A stretch of DNA of 64,000 nucleotides from Magnolia sinica (GCF_029962835.1 NC_080574.1:26820001-26884000); one strand, 5' to 3'; shown: positions 1 through 13,260, numbered from the stretch's first letter. Notes: a model not told the origin generated them from the sequence alone. Translations and numbers: made by a program.

Positions 1-3000
1 ATCATTCTCATGACACTCTGATTCCAAATCTTCTGCTTTCAGTCCCATCATGATCAACTCCAGTAAGGGGGCTGGATCACTAAGTTGTATAGCATTGAAA
101 TGGGCAAATCGACGTAGCACTTGCTGATACATTAGTTCTTTGCTGCAAAGACGTACACAACAGAAAGCACTTTAAGTGTTCCAATGATTTAGTTAAACAG
201 CCAGCCCCACTAGAATTAGTAAACAATACATTGCAGATAGAAGCAAGGGGAAAAAAGAATGGTGGAGATGTGGAACATTTTGTGGAAGTTGAATGCATTG
301 GTCATATTAGAATCAGATGAGCTTTATGATCATTGTGGTCAGACTGGCATCTGTCCTGTTATTAAATTATCATGACCTTGTCTTGGGATATCACTTGGCA
401 GAACTATTCTCACCATTGACGTAGAGAGACCATAAATGTGTAAACACGATAATTTTGCAACTGACATAAAATCTATTTTACCGTCTAATTAAAAGTTGGA
501 AGTTCCTTCAAGTAAAGATCACCCCTACCATTGCTGCAGAAGTCTTTCATCCTTATACAAGTAAAGATTGCCACTAGCATTGCTGCCAAAGTCTATTATC
601 ATTGTACAAAGAAGTGATCCACAAGTATCTTAACTTCAAAAACAGAGGTGAATTCCAACAGGAAGTATTTGTGCCTTCAATATAGGCAAAAATAGCTGCA
701 AGGTTATTATCAGTTACCATCATGTGTCATATTACATCCATAAAATAACCTTCAAGAGAACCAGCTGCATGTTTTACTACCCAGTTTCCAAATTGATGTT
801 ATAAACCACCACAGAATAGGTGCCAAACATAAAGACAAAACGAGCACTTAGCTTTTACCTCAAGTTGACTATATTGACCAGGTATAAATGGGTATTGTGT
901 TGAAGCAAGGCAAAAACATCGTCTGCCATTCCAATATATGTACAGTGTTTCACAATTTCCAGCATACCTACAACGATACATGCCGGTAAATCAGCATGGT
1001 AGTACCAAATCAGAACTGATATGATTACTCACTTCTTTTTGTAACATATGCTCCCGAACTCACCAGAATGAGTATTACGATCAATATCATTAAGGAGGTC
1101 CTGAACACTAGTTAGATCTGCAGTCTCTTTTGGGTTCCTTCGTTGTCTCACAGCAGACCTGCAAATGAAGTACAAAGAAGCCATACAGCAATTAAACTAG
1201 ACAGTAATAAAAACACCCTCAAAGTGTGTGGAATGTATCATATCAAGAGTGGAGAAATCCCAGGATAATGTTTATATAGCACTATTCACTGCACCTTGAC
1301 CTTCATTAATATTCATATAAGAATACCAATCTGAGTAGCACACTTTTGCCTGAGAATCATAGTGCTCCCAAAGTTGCACTAAGACATGCATAGATCATCA
1401 TTGTAGCCAAGTCCTTAGCTCAAAAGAGAAACCAGTAACTCCTACTCAGCACTCCCGAGTCAATTTATGCTGCATCACATTTATAAAGATGCACCATGCT
1501 CATCACATTTATAAATTGTGCCTTCCCCCCTCCCTCCTTACCCACCAATTGACGTGTAGTGTTCTAGATCCATGGAAAGGTGAGCATGTCCAGGACCATC
1601 ACCTGCCATGAAAATCCTCCCTCCCTCCCTTCTCTCTCATTCATCAAGTGGCATGAAAATCAGGTAGATCCACATATTGAGTGGGCTCTGGGTGGGTTCC
1701 ATTTGTCAAACTATCACGATTAAATTAGTGGGCACCATTTGTCAAACTATCATGCTTAAATTAGCCCTCCCTCCCTCCCCTTTTTATCTCCTTGGCATCA
1801 CCAGGGGTCCCACTAGTATACATACAATGAATAATTTATATGCGCAAGTGCCAAATCTGCAAATCTTGATTATTTTAGTTCATCCTAGCAGCTATTAGTA
1901 TGATCTAATATTCTATATGAAAATACAAAATAGATATGAACTTTCCAAAAAGTTTTTTTTTAAAAATAAAATTGCCAACTTCTCGGTCAAGGAATTTTTT
2001 CAGATAAAAAACTAAAAAGCTATTTAGAAGTCCATTAAAAATGAAGGAAAAAAAAAAAGAAAGAAAAAAGACCAGGACCTACCGCACAGCAGCCAAGTCA
2101 GCACTCTTTCCAAGTGGTCCTGAAGGCTTTTCTGGCAAGTATGCATGCAGTCTTCCAAAAGGATCCTGTGAATCCGTTCTAACCATTTTATTAACTGGGA
2201 CTTTCTGAGATTTTGTTCCTACAGAATGCAGATGAGAACCACATATGAAAAAAGGATTTGCAAAAATAATGAAAAGATAGAATTAGATTAGAACTATTAT
2301 CTTCCACAGTGGTATAAAGCTTTAAGGCTGTCATCAGGAAGCCAGATCCATGTATATTCTGAGTATACAGACCAGTGTCTCAGATCCTATTAAACGTCAG
2401 GTTGGGTCAGGAAGCTCTCTACCACTCGCTAATACATAGCTTATGGCTTTAAGCATGCATAGATAAGGTCACACTATATAATAACCTTGGTATTAAAAGG
2501 TGATCAGTAAAATTTGTAAATATGGAAGGGGACCCAATTTGGACCTGATTCCTCACCGAAATCAAAGATTGAATGGGATTTAGGGCTCAGGCCAAGTATC
2601 CATCAGATATACAAGTCCATTTGGATTTGGATTTCGCATCTATCTCATGTATGTACCATTATCCAAACTGAACCGTATTTGTCTGATTCCTGTATCCAGG
2701 TTCAGATACAGGTACACTGGTATCTTATATCTTATCCAAACCAACCTTTTGACAGCCCTACTAAAGTTCCAACTTCCAATATAGAAAAATGAAAAATACT
2801 TTACATACCAGGTGGTGAGGGATTGAGTTGGGTGTCCTTGCTTCCACTAAGAAGACCAGGAGTAGAGGGATATACATTCTGCCTTGCAAATGAGACAAAA
2901 CACCAGTCTAAATAAGGTGCACAAGAAGATCTAGTAGACGGCAAGAACCATCCAATTAAATGACTTGCACTGAACAAAAGAGTGACAAGATTATTGACAG

Positions 3001-4666
3001 CAACTTGATTCTTTCACAAGCCAAAGAAGCACTGTGCATTTCTAAAGAGTGTGATGAAGCATACTTCCATATAGATCTTCTGAAGTTTAGAAACAGGTAG
3101 TGTTTTCGTGTGGTTTTAAGAGAATTTCCTCATAAACCCCAGGACCATATCCACCATCTGTGCGCTATATTAGAAATAATGAAGACTTACAGTCCAAATT
3201 CAAATGCCACGTTTAGGCATAAGCACCATTCGTGGTCACCTAATAGAAACAGTAGAGAGAAGTATGGAATTAAATATGATCTAGTGAAGTGGATTCCAAA
3301 GAAATGGTTTCAAACTATTTTCAAGAATCCAATGAGAAATTTCATATCCAGTACCACAAAGTCGTCACAAACCCATGGAATAACTCATGGACCCTGCTGA
3401 CAACAATGACACTTCCTTTCATGGGTTGTCTCCACAAGGAGATGAGAATAACAGTGTAACTGAGAAACAACTGATGCAGAAAATGAATGTTTTTCTGGCA
3501 ATATTGTGTGGTGAGACAAAAATACTCTCTACGGCTATGTCGTCTTTTCAGCTTCACTTATGCTTTTGGGAAAATGATGGAAGCGGGTAAGGTGTTAGAG
3601 AAAGACCAAAACATTAAGAGTCCTACAAAAGTCCAAAGAAAATAGCACATCAACACCAGGAAAAAACAGCAGCAGTACAGAAGGTGGAGATGGGAAAGAA
3701 TGATTCCTCTCCACTCTCATTCTGCTATGCAGCTGCATTTTTTGGAAATGACAATGGAGAATTGGAAATTTTGTTAGAGAAAAGTGATCCAGTTCAGGAA
3801 CTGCCAACAGCAACAGTGGAGGTGGAGAGTGGGGAGGCTGCAGAAATGAGAGCAACACCAAAATGTCATCGCCTTAAAAGAAGCCATGGTAGGGATGGCA
3901 AAGCAGACAGAAATAGAAGAGAAGAAATTGACTTTTAAATTTAAAGAATAAACTACTCCTACCATAAAATTCATTAGACTATTGTGCAATAGTTTGAATT
4001 GCAGAAAATCTTATGTACTGAACATGTGATATGTCCATAAATAGTGTATTTTTCATTTTTTTCTCTCCGCTCCACCTGTTTGTGTAATCTTATATTATAT
4101 AACTTGCATGTTTTGGTGTTTTCAGTCAAACAAGTTAAACATGATGCATCAACAATCACAAAACAATTTGTCCAGGTTCTGGCTTCGGCATTGGAGCTAG
4201 ATCAGCACAGAACAGACAAGTAGCAGAGCATCACATAGACTTTGAAAAGTGCATCGAAATGAATGAGTTGGGTAGCTTCACTGCCAAGTTGACCAATCTA
4301 TAAAGTTTTGGGCACACCAGGGAATTAGTAGAACAGCTTGATTGCAGTAATAACAGTTACTCCTTGCTCATGCTCTAGTACACCTATTACTGCACCTGAT
4401 CCCAATGAAGTTGGCATGATCAGGTGTCCCATTATGAAAGCCACCAAATCAAACTTGAAGTAGGGTACATGCTCCTTTGATCTCTCTGAATGTGTACGAG
4501 ACAATAAAATGGCAAAGTCCCAAAGGTCTGCAAAGTGTAACGTGCTTTAAACCATGCATGCACTCAATCAGAAAATTGATCCAAAGCTCTTGAAAGAAGT
4601 ATCAACACTGATAATACGGTATAACCATTCACCAGTGCAAAATATCTTATATTTAAAAAGAAAATG

Positions 4667-4707
<41 letters not shown>

Positions 4708-7700
4708 AGGACAAGACTTTTCAGGGCTGTTGCCAAACGATTCTGGGAACAATTAGCCCTACTAAAATCAGTCTCCAACTTTAGGATGTATTAATAAAAT
4801 CTGAAAGCAAAGGAAGTAATGCAGGGGCATTTTCACACTGGGCTCAAGTGGGGTTGCCTGTGGGATGCAGGGCACACTCGGGGTGGGCGGCCTGTGTGAA
4901 GCAAGTGGCTTGTGTGAGCCGGGCCCCACCCGTGTGAAGCTACCCAGGTGATTTGGGGTCCATGAGGGGGGTTTGGCCGAAGTCCTAACCCATGAGATGT
5001 GGGGCCTAGGCTATGAGATAAAGGGATTGATTCGTCATGCTCTATTAGTTCAAGCTTTTAGAGCAAGTGGTTAATTGTCTTACATCAAATTGGTATCAGA
5101 GCTAGGTTGGTCCCATGTTCGAGACTCCTTACCGGGGGTGATTAATGCAGGGGCATTTTCACATCGGGCTCGAGTGGGATTGCCAGTGAGATGCAAGGGC
5201 ACACTAGGGGTGGGCAGCCCATGTGAGGTGGGCCCCAACTATGTGAAGCGAGTGCTTGTGTGAGACAGTACCCATATGATTTGGGGCCCACGAGGGGGGT
5301 TCGGCCGAGGTCCTAACCCATGAGATGTGGAGCCTGGGCTATGAGATAAAGGGATTGATTCACCATGCTCTAACAGTTCGAGCTTTTAGAGTAAGTGGTT
5401 ATTTGTCCTGCATCAAGAAAAACTAAAAGAAATGTTCTATGTACAAGATACAGAAAGAATGCATCAAAATACAAAGCAAAGTACAAAAGAAGTAACTTAA
5501 AAATTGGCAAAAAAAAAAAAAACAAAACACACTAAACGGCGTGATATAGGAGGGACTAGGTTACTAGCCAAGACATGGAATTAGAATTTGACAGACTGAC
5601 TAAATTTAATGCAATGCAAGTTACACTAACAAATCCACTATTTTAGTATAAAAAATACCTGAGTGTGGAATGTCCTTGTTGTATTACAGTTCGTTATCTT
5701 GGATTCAACTTCACTCTGTATGTTGTCAATGATACTCTCCTGATTCAAAAGGCTTACCTACAAACCGATGTATGAAGAATTAACTCTGGAGAATTCAAGG
5801 CGGTAAATGGATTAAAAGATTTCACACACCAACTGCTCCAGCAGGTGCAAAACATTGCGAGCTTTCAGTTTTTATCCAGGTAGTGGGCATTATCTGAATA
5901 AAAATCAAAGATGATGCAACGGGAGGGAGGGTCCATGAGAAAATAATAGTTGAACAATTGTGTGTCCCCCTAGTTCTCTCATTTTCTTTCACCAGTGACA
6001 TTAACAGTGTCTTCTCTCAATGCACAATTCCATTGACGATTTTTTGGAGATCTTCCAGTCAGAACACCATACCTCCCTCTTTGTTGGGTGGACATTCACA
6101 TCAACATGCTCTGGTGGGAGTACAATGGACATATAAATGAAGGGCTTTGATGCTTTTGGTAAAGTTGCGGCATAAACAACTTCGATAGCTCTCTTCAGAA
6201 CAGTGCACTCAACCAACCTCCCTGAAATAACGAGTAAACACAGTATCATGAGGGCAAAGTAAATGTGCCATAATATGATGTACTACTACCAAATTGTAAA
6301 TTTCTCCAACCATAGTTGCAGTTTTGCTATTGTATTTTGTTCGCTGGTTTGTGTATTTTTAATAAAATCTCTGATTACCAATTAAAATTAAAAATAAATT
6401 TCTTCAATTCCAACATGTAGATGACCCTATCTAGGTTAATAGAAGAAGCATTTTCTCAGATTTTGCAGTTGTCAAGGATTTCATGGGCTTAGATCTGAAT
6501 GAGTCCAGTAATTAATATTCTACTGAGAGGATATTCAATTCTTCACACAGCTCAGTCTAAGATTCTGAAACTGAATGAGAATGGGAACGTAGTTGCTCTT
6601 GCTGACATAAAATCTCTAATCCATATGTTTTAACTGATATATAGTTACTATTGTGAGACTGAGACATGCACACAGAATTAGTACAAAAAATGCATAGCCA
6701 TAGACATTTTTATGAATTTTTACTGTTTCCACCATAACGAGATCAATTATTGATAAAGGGATGATTTTTACAGTTTCCACCATAGCGAGTGAGCTCACTT
6801 ATTAATAAGGCATGTGTTTCAGGACCCACATCTTTTGACATATCCCGATCCATCAAGATCTGTTCAAGTTGAGTTTTGAAGCCTCCAGTGAGGTAAATCC
6901 TCTCTTTTCAGGAGTGGAAAGGAAAAATATTAGGCGTCAAATGGGAGTTATTGTAATGTAGATTTGATGAATTCACAAGAACTCCGAACCATGTTTATCT
7001 ACACCACCCCACCCAATTAGATCTTGATTCTTCTAAGAAAATAAATTTCATTTTATTCAAAATGATAGATCTGACACCATATTATTGCCGTGCAACAAGA
7101 TCCTTGGACACAGACATTGCTACAGCAATGCTGGATGTGGCTCTACTGTGCACCAATGCATCCCCGACGCTTAGGCCAATCATGTCTACAGTTGTGAGCA
7201 TGCTCGAAGGCCAAACCATCATTCAGCCCCCACTTTCGGATCCTGGGCTTTCAAGTACAGGGTCGATGTTCAAGTCCAGCAGAACCAACTTTTGGCAATG
7301 TCCAAGCCAATTGTCAAATGACGATCAGTGTACCGATTCCTCCAAAACAGTCCAAGGCAAGGAAGAGAGCGAAAATCTTTTGAGAAATGGTTCAATTGGG
7401 TCCATTCGGTCATTACCCTTTTGACTTGTACATTTGTATAACATGTTGTCGTCAGCTGCTATAAGCCGTCTTCTCTCTAAATTTGAGTACTGTAAATGTA
7501 ATGCATTTGCAACAAATGTATTTCTACATTATAATATTTAAGGAAGTTTTCAGAAATCTAACCCAAGAGAGAAAAACTAAGTTCTTTTGTCACTTGTATG
7601 AGGTCTTCTCTTTGTTTTGTTCATCTTGGCACTGCTCGAGGTGGCCTTTGGAGTGACAAGAGGATCACTCATAATGTCAGCTCCTAGGCGGATCCTCTCT

Positions 7701-10700
7701 TTGTATCTCTCTGCTGTTGACTAACATATTCACAGTTATCTTCCAACAAGAAAAAGAGGCTCTCGGGTCAGTTGGAGAACCCTAACCTTCAAATCCCCAC
7801 TAATGAACTTGCCCGCAATAATTTCTTTAGACAGTGTCAAGATGTTTACCTTCGGGAAGTTGAAGCTCGGATATATTGAAGAACTGTATCTATGATGACT
7901 TTGATCCCAAATACAGTGACTGAGAGAAACAACTTCCATGTTATGTTCAGGATATCAGGTTTCCCTTTTCAACCGAGTCACATATGGGTAACATACTTCT
8001 CTTTTACAGAAAAGTGAAAGAGGGATTGTTTGACATGGTGAATGATCTTCCAAGGATTTAAGCTCTACGGTCAATTTGGAGAGAATGAGTTGAGGACCAA
8101 TTGGTCTTGATAAGCATGGCACGTGCTAGGTGGAAGATTTTGGCTTTTTAAAAAATGTGAAAATATGCCATTTGCTAACCAGAATGGCAAGACACATTAG
8201 GCATTCCAGACATCAGATGGATCTTCAATCAGAATTCCTCATATAAGAGCAAGCAATTTTAAACTCAAAAGGCACTGATCGTGAAATTCTTTCCCACCAA
8301 AGAGGGGCATAGTCACTAAGGTTACATTTTTAAGGTAAAATAAGTCCGCTGAAGTACCAAAATGCAGCATTTCACAATAAATATCACAAGCACCATTTGC
8401 AGGTGAACATTAACATCAAGAAAATTCCTTTTAGAGGAAACAATTGCTATATTTATATTGAAATAGAATAGCATCAAAATAGCACATACCATTGATAAAA
8501 AGAACCATTGTCGTTTTCTTCGCAACATAGTTGGCATTAGATATAAAACCATCCATATTAAAGACTGAGCGAGAAGGATCATTATCTGCAGCTTCTATTT
8601 CCATTAGATCACGAGCAACAGAAGCACCATAAACAGATCTGATTGCATCTAGCCTTGAACATGTACTGACAGTGTGAACATCTGCTCTATTTGCACCATG
8701 CTAAATCAAGAAGGAAAAACCACACTTCAATAGTTAGCAGTACGAAAGAAAAAACACAATTTAATGAATATCAGAGCAAAAGAGAACTATCTTCAACCAA
8801 AACATGTAACTTAAAAAATGTAAAGAGCAGCCTTCAGTGTTGATGAGCCAACCTTTCTGCAAGAGAAGCTCACGTTTACATGGTGAATTGCAAACCGACA
8901 AATCAAGTCAACTATCTTTGAATAGTCATCATTAGAATTCTGCAGCGTCTTCCTCCGAGCAATCATATTATAGAAAAGATTCTCAATCTGAAAGCATAAA
9001 CTGTTAAGTAACTTTGAACTTCTCCAAAAGTCAGAAACATAATCTAAAGCTACACATGATTAACATATATTAGAGGCCTTTAAAGCATGAAAGGGCTTAG
9101 AAAACCAGAGAAACAACAGTACCATTATCTGGGTTCCTTTGACTGCCGCACATGGCTTAGGTTCATGCTCCATCACTCCATCTCTATATGAAACCCTGAA
9201 TAATAACGCCATCATCATCCATTGGGCATTATGCAGAGAAGTGCTTTGGAAGTTAAGATTTCAGGATAGTGTTTTTTTGTTTTTTTGTTTTTTTTTTGTT
9301 TTGTTTTTTTGAAAGATGAGGATTTTATTGATAATGAAAATACAGGGAAAACAACTAGAAAAATAAAAATAAAAAATAAAAATACACAGAACTAACGGAT
9401 TACAAAAAGACCAGCCCACAGAAAACTGTCCCAAGACAGCACACCCCAAGAAAACCCAAGAAGCTCCTAAGGAGCCCAGTCCCTGAATAGAACAAGAACA
9501 GGCGAGAACACTGCAGCCGCAGAAATACTAGAATTTCTAAAACAACGGTTATTCCTTTATGCCCAAATCGCCCACAGGACTGCCGTAAACAAAAATTCTT
9601 CACTTTCTTTTCCCCATAGCCCTCCCGATTCTGCATGCCACCCACAAAGGAGATCATCCAAAGATTTAGGCATGACCCACACTACCCCGGAAATTCTAAG
9701 AATGCTCCACCACAAATCAGAAGAGAAAGGACAGTCGATAAAGAGGTGGTCCACTGTTTCTTCAGATTGGTAGTACAAAAGACAGGTGTTGAAGATACAC
9801 ATTCCACACTTTAGTTTGAGTTTAAAGATAATTGGCATTGCCAGGTGAGCAGTTAAACTCAATTTCAGTTGTAGCTTTCTTGGTAACCCAGTGGCTGGTA
9901 TTGGTGGCACTTTTCGGGATAAAAGTGGCTTTTTTGGGCTTGGAGGGTTTCAAATTTTTATCTTCAATCAGGCAACTCTGCTAATGTTATCTCTAGCACA
10001 AAGAAAGTTGGAGGCAGAACCTAGGAGGCCAGCATGTGCTATTAATGGAAATAGGAACATGGTGGCAATATTGGAGGTAAATTTAAGCCATGTAAAGAGG
10101 CTAATGATGTTCCCGATGGATAGGCGAAAGACTGCAAATATTGAGGCCCATGTTGGGTGATTGAGATCATTGATCCGATGGGAGGGTGAGGGTGCCCCAA
10201 AAAGCCTTCAGTGTGGAAGATTATAGTCATCTATAACCTTTCACCTTCTATTGGGCTGTGGTTGCATGCAATGCAAGTATTTCTTTCTTGACCACTCTTC
10301 ACAGTCTAAAGGTTAACATCTTCCGCAGTTGCTGATAGATGGAAGCTTTTGAGGCAGCATTCCCCACCCATGGTACGGCATATCGGATCAACAATCAGGA
10401 TAACCAGAGTGTGGACCTCAGATGAACGATTTTGGCACAACAGGCCAACGAACATGTCAATGCATTAGGACCCTTTCATTCTGTGTGTCGATCATCTTTA
10501 TGTATTGCAAAATCTCAGCCCTTCACGGATTATCTATCTCTTATTACATCAGGCAAAATTTCCACCTCAACCTTGAATAAAGTTGCTTGCATAAGATTTT
10601 GGAGGCCTAGACACAGAAGCATATCAACCGCAAAACACAAACCATGAACTAAATTTTCCTTGAGAAAATGAACCTGTAACCATGCAATTGGCCTTCGGTA

Positions 10701-12053
10701 ATTGTCGTCACACTGACATGACCAACATACGTCATGCTCGCCAAGGCCTCTCCTCTAAAACCCATCGATTGTATCGTCTGCAGGTCTTCGAATGTCGATA
10801 ACTTTGATGTAGTGTGCCTTTCACAAAGTATTGGCAAGTCTTCAAACTGTTATGTACAAAACATGCCAACCGTTATAGATGAAAATGACAGTGGTATGGA
10901 AAATAGACCAGGTATTTCATATTTGTATGAGGTGGTCCACAGCATATTATATTATACAAATAAAGTCGATTGGCTAAAATTACCTTGAGGGCATTAAATA
11001 TTCAAAGCCTATTCTAAACTTACCTCAGGTCACGTGCTGATATATAATCAATATACATTGCAGTAATTCAGGTGCATTGAAGCAAAATTTTAAAAGTTTG
11101 GTTAATCCCACATTATTTGAAGTGACTGGTTTGCTAATTCTGCATTCCTGCAATACCTTTCTCCTCTAAATGCCGCCAAATGTGCCAAGGTGGCAGACGT
11201 GCAAGATCCAAGCCGTACAAGAGGTGAGCCATGTGCCCATGCCTGAGAATTAGATCGAACCACACATCGGGTGGACAAAGCGACGAAAACATGGATGAAT
11301 TAAGATATCGGCCAAATTATCTAGCCATCCATTTTTATCACACACATAGGCCACCTTGCAAGTAGACTGGCCTGATTCTCGGGCCTGGGTGTCTACAAGA
11401 TGGGCCCACCATATGGAAAGTTCGGAGGTTCCACACACATTACGGCTGGGAGTAGTAAACCTCTTGAAGCGAATAACCCATCTCCATCCCATATTACGAT
11501 CACCTTCAGTATAAGTTAGGATTGCGGAGTTATAAAAAATTAAAAATTAAAAATAAAATAAAATACAAAAGTATCAAGAAAGAGGTGTTGCTTCCATTCT
11601 CTTGCAACTGGCCAACTGCAGTCAAATTAAATTGTACATCCAAACACGTCCTTAAATTGCAAAACGAACTGCGACACAAATGCCATTAAGCAAAACCCTA
11701 ATTCCAGACATCATCAAAACCTCGACATTTTCTTCTTATTTCCTGTGCATGGTTAGTGAGCTTACTCTGATGCCGTGTCCGTTGTCGGAGACCTGGATCA
11801 GCTTCAGCCCTCCGTCCTTGACGACAACGTTGATCGAGGTGGACCCCGCATCGAGGCTGTTCTCCACGAGCTCTTTAACGGCAGATACGGGACGCTGTAT
11901 GACCTCTCCGGCGGCGATCCGGTTCACGACGGAGGCATCGAGGCGACGGATCGCCGGAGGCTCCAGCTTGGGGATGAAGCTAGCTTCTGCGCCGGGATTC
12001 GGGACTGATGGGAGGAGATCTGGGGAGTCTCCTTTTTCTTCGTCGATTTCCAT
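1..12053 (-). CDS. MLH1: DNA mismatch repair protein MLH1 (partial, C-terminus off the left edge)
   Basis: Nuclear MutL homologue; family knowledge says it pairs with PMS1 or MLH3 in mismatch repair and meiotic crossover. Coding exons in transcript order: 12053-11766, 10846-10674, 9195-9123, 8987-8853, 8700-8490, 6221-6073, 5757-5659, 2878-2809, 2218-2083, 1158-1064, 967-859, 142-1. Every junction has GT..AG borders and the phases add up to 1680 nt, 560 residues, with no stop. The GHKL ATPase motifs are visible: [12 protein letters not shown] (about residues 59-70, with the general-base Glu and Mg-binding Asn), DNGHGI (90-95) and GFRGEAL (125-131). The transducer domain holds HPTKREVSLLNQE. 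The exons at 967-859 and 142-1 encode [18 protein letters not shown] and [20 protein letters not shown] of the MLH1 C-terminal domain. Roughly 170 residues are expected beyond the window edge. The start is the only ATG in the exon 1 frame ahead of the ATPase domain; it gives an N-terminal extension of about 35 residues. Confidence 0.96.
143..2808 (-). other. MLH1 introns in the 3' half of the visible gene
   Basis: These are the gaps between the MLH1 exons at 142, 859-967, 1064-1158, 2083-2218 and 2809-2878. They are AT-rich non-coding DNA. Pyrimidine-rich short motifs (ccctccctcc) recur near 1520-1790. No element with recognisable ends was found here. Confidence 0.6.
4669..4704. repeat. (TA)n microsatellite
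   Basis: A run of about 18 uninterrupted TA units lies in an MLH1 intron. Confidence 0.95.
4817..5415 (+). mobile_element. Complete TRIM (miniature LTR retrotransposon)
   Basis: Two direct repeats of about 270 bp (4817-5087 and 5143-5415) begin TAATGCAGGGGC and end in CATCA (TACATCA, TGCATCA). The first is followed at 5090 by TTGGTATCAGAGCTAGG, which matches the primer-binding site for initiator-Met tRNA. A G-rich stretch, ACCGGGGGTGAT, sits just before the second repeat, where a polypurine tract belongs. The internal region is only about 55 bp with no coding potential. These are the defining traits of a TRIM, a non-autonomous element mobilised by another retrotransposon's proteins. The flanks (GGAAG and AGAAA) are only a weak target duplication. 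Three more copies occur at 35854, 48883 and 58478. Confidence 0.88.
6222..8489 (-). other. MLH1 intron hosting the kinase fragment
   Basis: A 2.3-kb intron between exons 8490-8700 and 6073-6221. Apart from the receptor-kinase fragment at 7062-7424, no coding family or element ends were recognised. A short imperfect duplication of a TTTTTACTGTTTCCACCATAR motif occurs near 6717-6785. Confidence 0.55.
7062..7424 (+). pseudogene. Antisense fragment of a leucine-rich-repeat receptor-like kinase (C-terminal exon)
   Basis: A 120-codon open frame inside an MLH1 intron, on the opposite strand to MLH1, encodes [18 protein letters not shown] then [12 protein letters not shown], the end of the kinase domain. 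A Ser-rich tail follows and ends in a stop. The motif is typical of the last exon of LRR-VIII type receptor kinases of plants. The kinase catalytic loops, the transmembrane segment and the ectodomain are all absent, so this is a broken copy. The recognisable part starts near 7101. About 150 bp of AT-rich 3'-UTR-like sequence follows. Whether it is transcribed cannot be told from sequence. Confidence 0.75.
9270..9910 (-). mobile_element. 5'-truncated LINE, 3' end with RT zinc-binding domain
   Basis: On the minus strand the frame at 9910-9557 encodes the end of LINE ORF2: a zf-RVT type segment with [16 protein letters not shown] and SDLWWSILR, the conserved C..C..H..C pattern that follows plant LINE reverse transcriptases. 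Downstream comes an AT-rich 3' region and then an A-tail, seen as the T-rich stretch at 9270-9310 of the plus strand. The reverse transcriptase and endonuclease are missing. It sits in an MLH1 intron in the same orientation as the gene. Confidence 0.8.
9911..10673 (-). other. Remainder of the MLH1 intron upstream of the LINE
   Basis: AT-rich intronic DNA between the LINE 5' truncation point and the exon at 10674-10846. No family was recognised. Confidence 0.5.
10847..11765 (-). other. MLH1 intron 1
   Basis: A 919-bp first intron with donor GTAAGC after GHGIR and acceptor AACAG before FEDLPIL. Short segments with CACATGGGCCCACC-like words resemble the fold-back repeats, but no complete element can be delimited. 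Confidence 0.6.
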
Positions 12054-12146
12054 GGGAGAAGATGAAACGACTCCCGCGGAGAAACGGGCGGGAAAAGGAG
12101 GGTAGGATGGAGGTAGTACTGATAACGAGAACTGCGAACGGTACTG

Positions 12147-12154
12147 GCGCGAAT
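12147..12154 (-). promoter_or_regulatory. Possible E2F site upstream of MLH1
   Basis: The minus strand reads ATTCGCGC, which fits the WTTSSCSS consensus of E2F sites, about 95 nt upstream of the MLH1 ATG. E2F control of DNA-repair genes is known in plants, but an 8-bp match may be chance. Confidence 0.3.
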
Positions 12155-13082
12155 CCGAGTCGGACTCGCTTAAGGGGTGAAATGCCTCCACACGTGTCAA
12201 TGCTGCACATGTGTGTGAAGTTAGAGCCATTATTCCTATGGACCTCACCACATATCTGTCCTGGTTAAAAATCAGAGTATGATAGAGCCATCTCTCCGTA
12301 GTACGCATGGCAGGATAGATGTATGGATCAGGACCTTCCATCTAAGTGGAGCGCAACTATAGATGGTAAATAATTAAAATATACACATGTATTAGATGAT
12401 CCTACCCGTCTGATGAACAACTTCTAACCAACGGCTTATAAGATGAGTTGATGATCAGAGAAAAAAAAAAGAAAAAGCAAGGCCATCGTCATCCGCTAGG
12501 TGTGATTTTCAGTGGGACTGGCTCCATTGACACGTTACTCTATCATCTTGCTTCGGTTGTTTCTAACAGGTTGGCTGGTGGCTCAGTAATCAGGAGCACT
12601 GAGTCTTTGGTGTCCCATCGTTAATGGCCATGTATATGCCCAAAAATCTTCTCAATGGATAAGCTTAATATTTCGATTGGTGTCATACAGATGGACGGTT
12701 AAGAATAGAAGTACAATGGACCATGTTCAAATGAAATAATTCCCCAATTCTGGCGGTGGGGATCTACCTAGGGATTTTGGGGCATTTTCGTACCCACATT
12801 TTTCTCAAAGTCTATTTTAGGGCCTAGACTCCTTTATTGGTTTTGCACCATTTAAAAAATGGTAGTTCACATCTTTCTCACACCGCACTGCTGTAGGAGG
12901 GGATATTTTTCCCAATGTAAATCATACCTTTTAGCTTTTCTGCATCTTACCAACTTTACTTTTCTCAGCTAAATTATTGTTCTACGGATTAACTCTTTGT
13001 AAATGAAAATTCTTACGCTTTCATGATTCTAAGATGCTACCGTAAGAATTTGTCTGTGCGTAAATATGATGGTGGCACCATC

Positions 13083-13260
13083 CAGTACTAGAAAATGGGT
13101 CAAAGGTTATAATTAAAGACATGTGGATATGAGTTATAACTGTAGCAAGGTCGTAACCATTGGTAGCATAGCTACTGCTTCATTAAATTTGTAGCAATTA
13201 GTTTTATAGATACGGATCTAATCCATAACTATTTCTGTTGTAGCAAAAAGCTCATGCAGC
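13083..13260. mobile_element. Possible CACTA-type transposon terminus
   Basis: The sequence CAGTACTAGAAAATGGGT, followed by short repeated words (GTAGCA, GTAGCATAGCTACTGC), resembles CACTA(C)TAGAAAA ends with subterminal repeats. No matching opposite terminus was found, so this is tentative. Confidence 0.3.

Larger units (their letters stand above)
2879..5658 (-). other. 2.8-kb MLH1 intron
   Basis: This is the largest MLH1 intron in view, between the exons ending FHTQ and starting NVYPSTPG. It contains a TA microsatellite and a complete TRIM element, listed separately. The rest (about 2900-4650) shows short open frames on both strands but no recognised protein or repeat. Confidence 0.6.

Noticed and set aside
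2581..2760. Small hAT-like element with TAGGGCT ends
   Set aside because: The ends match over only seven bases and the flanks show no 8-bp duplication.
3684..3938. 84-codon open frame in an MLH1 intron
   Set aside because: No similarity recognised, overlapping frames on the other strand, no splice context.
12008..12268. Open frames on the plus strand over MLH1 exon 1
   Set aside because: Shadows of the GC-richer coding exon; no motif.
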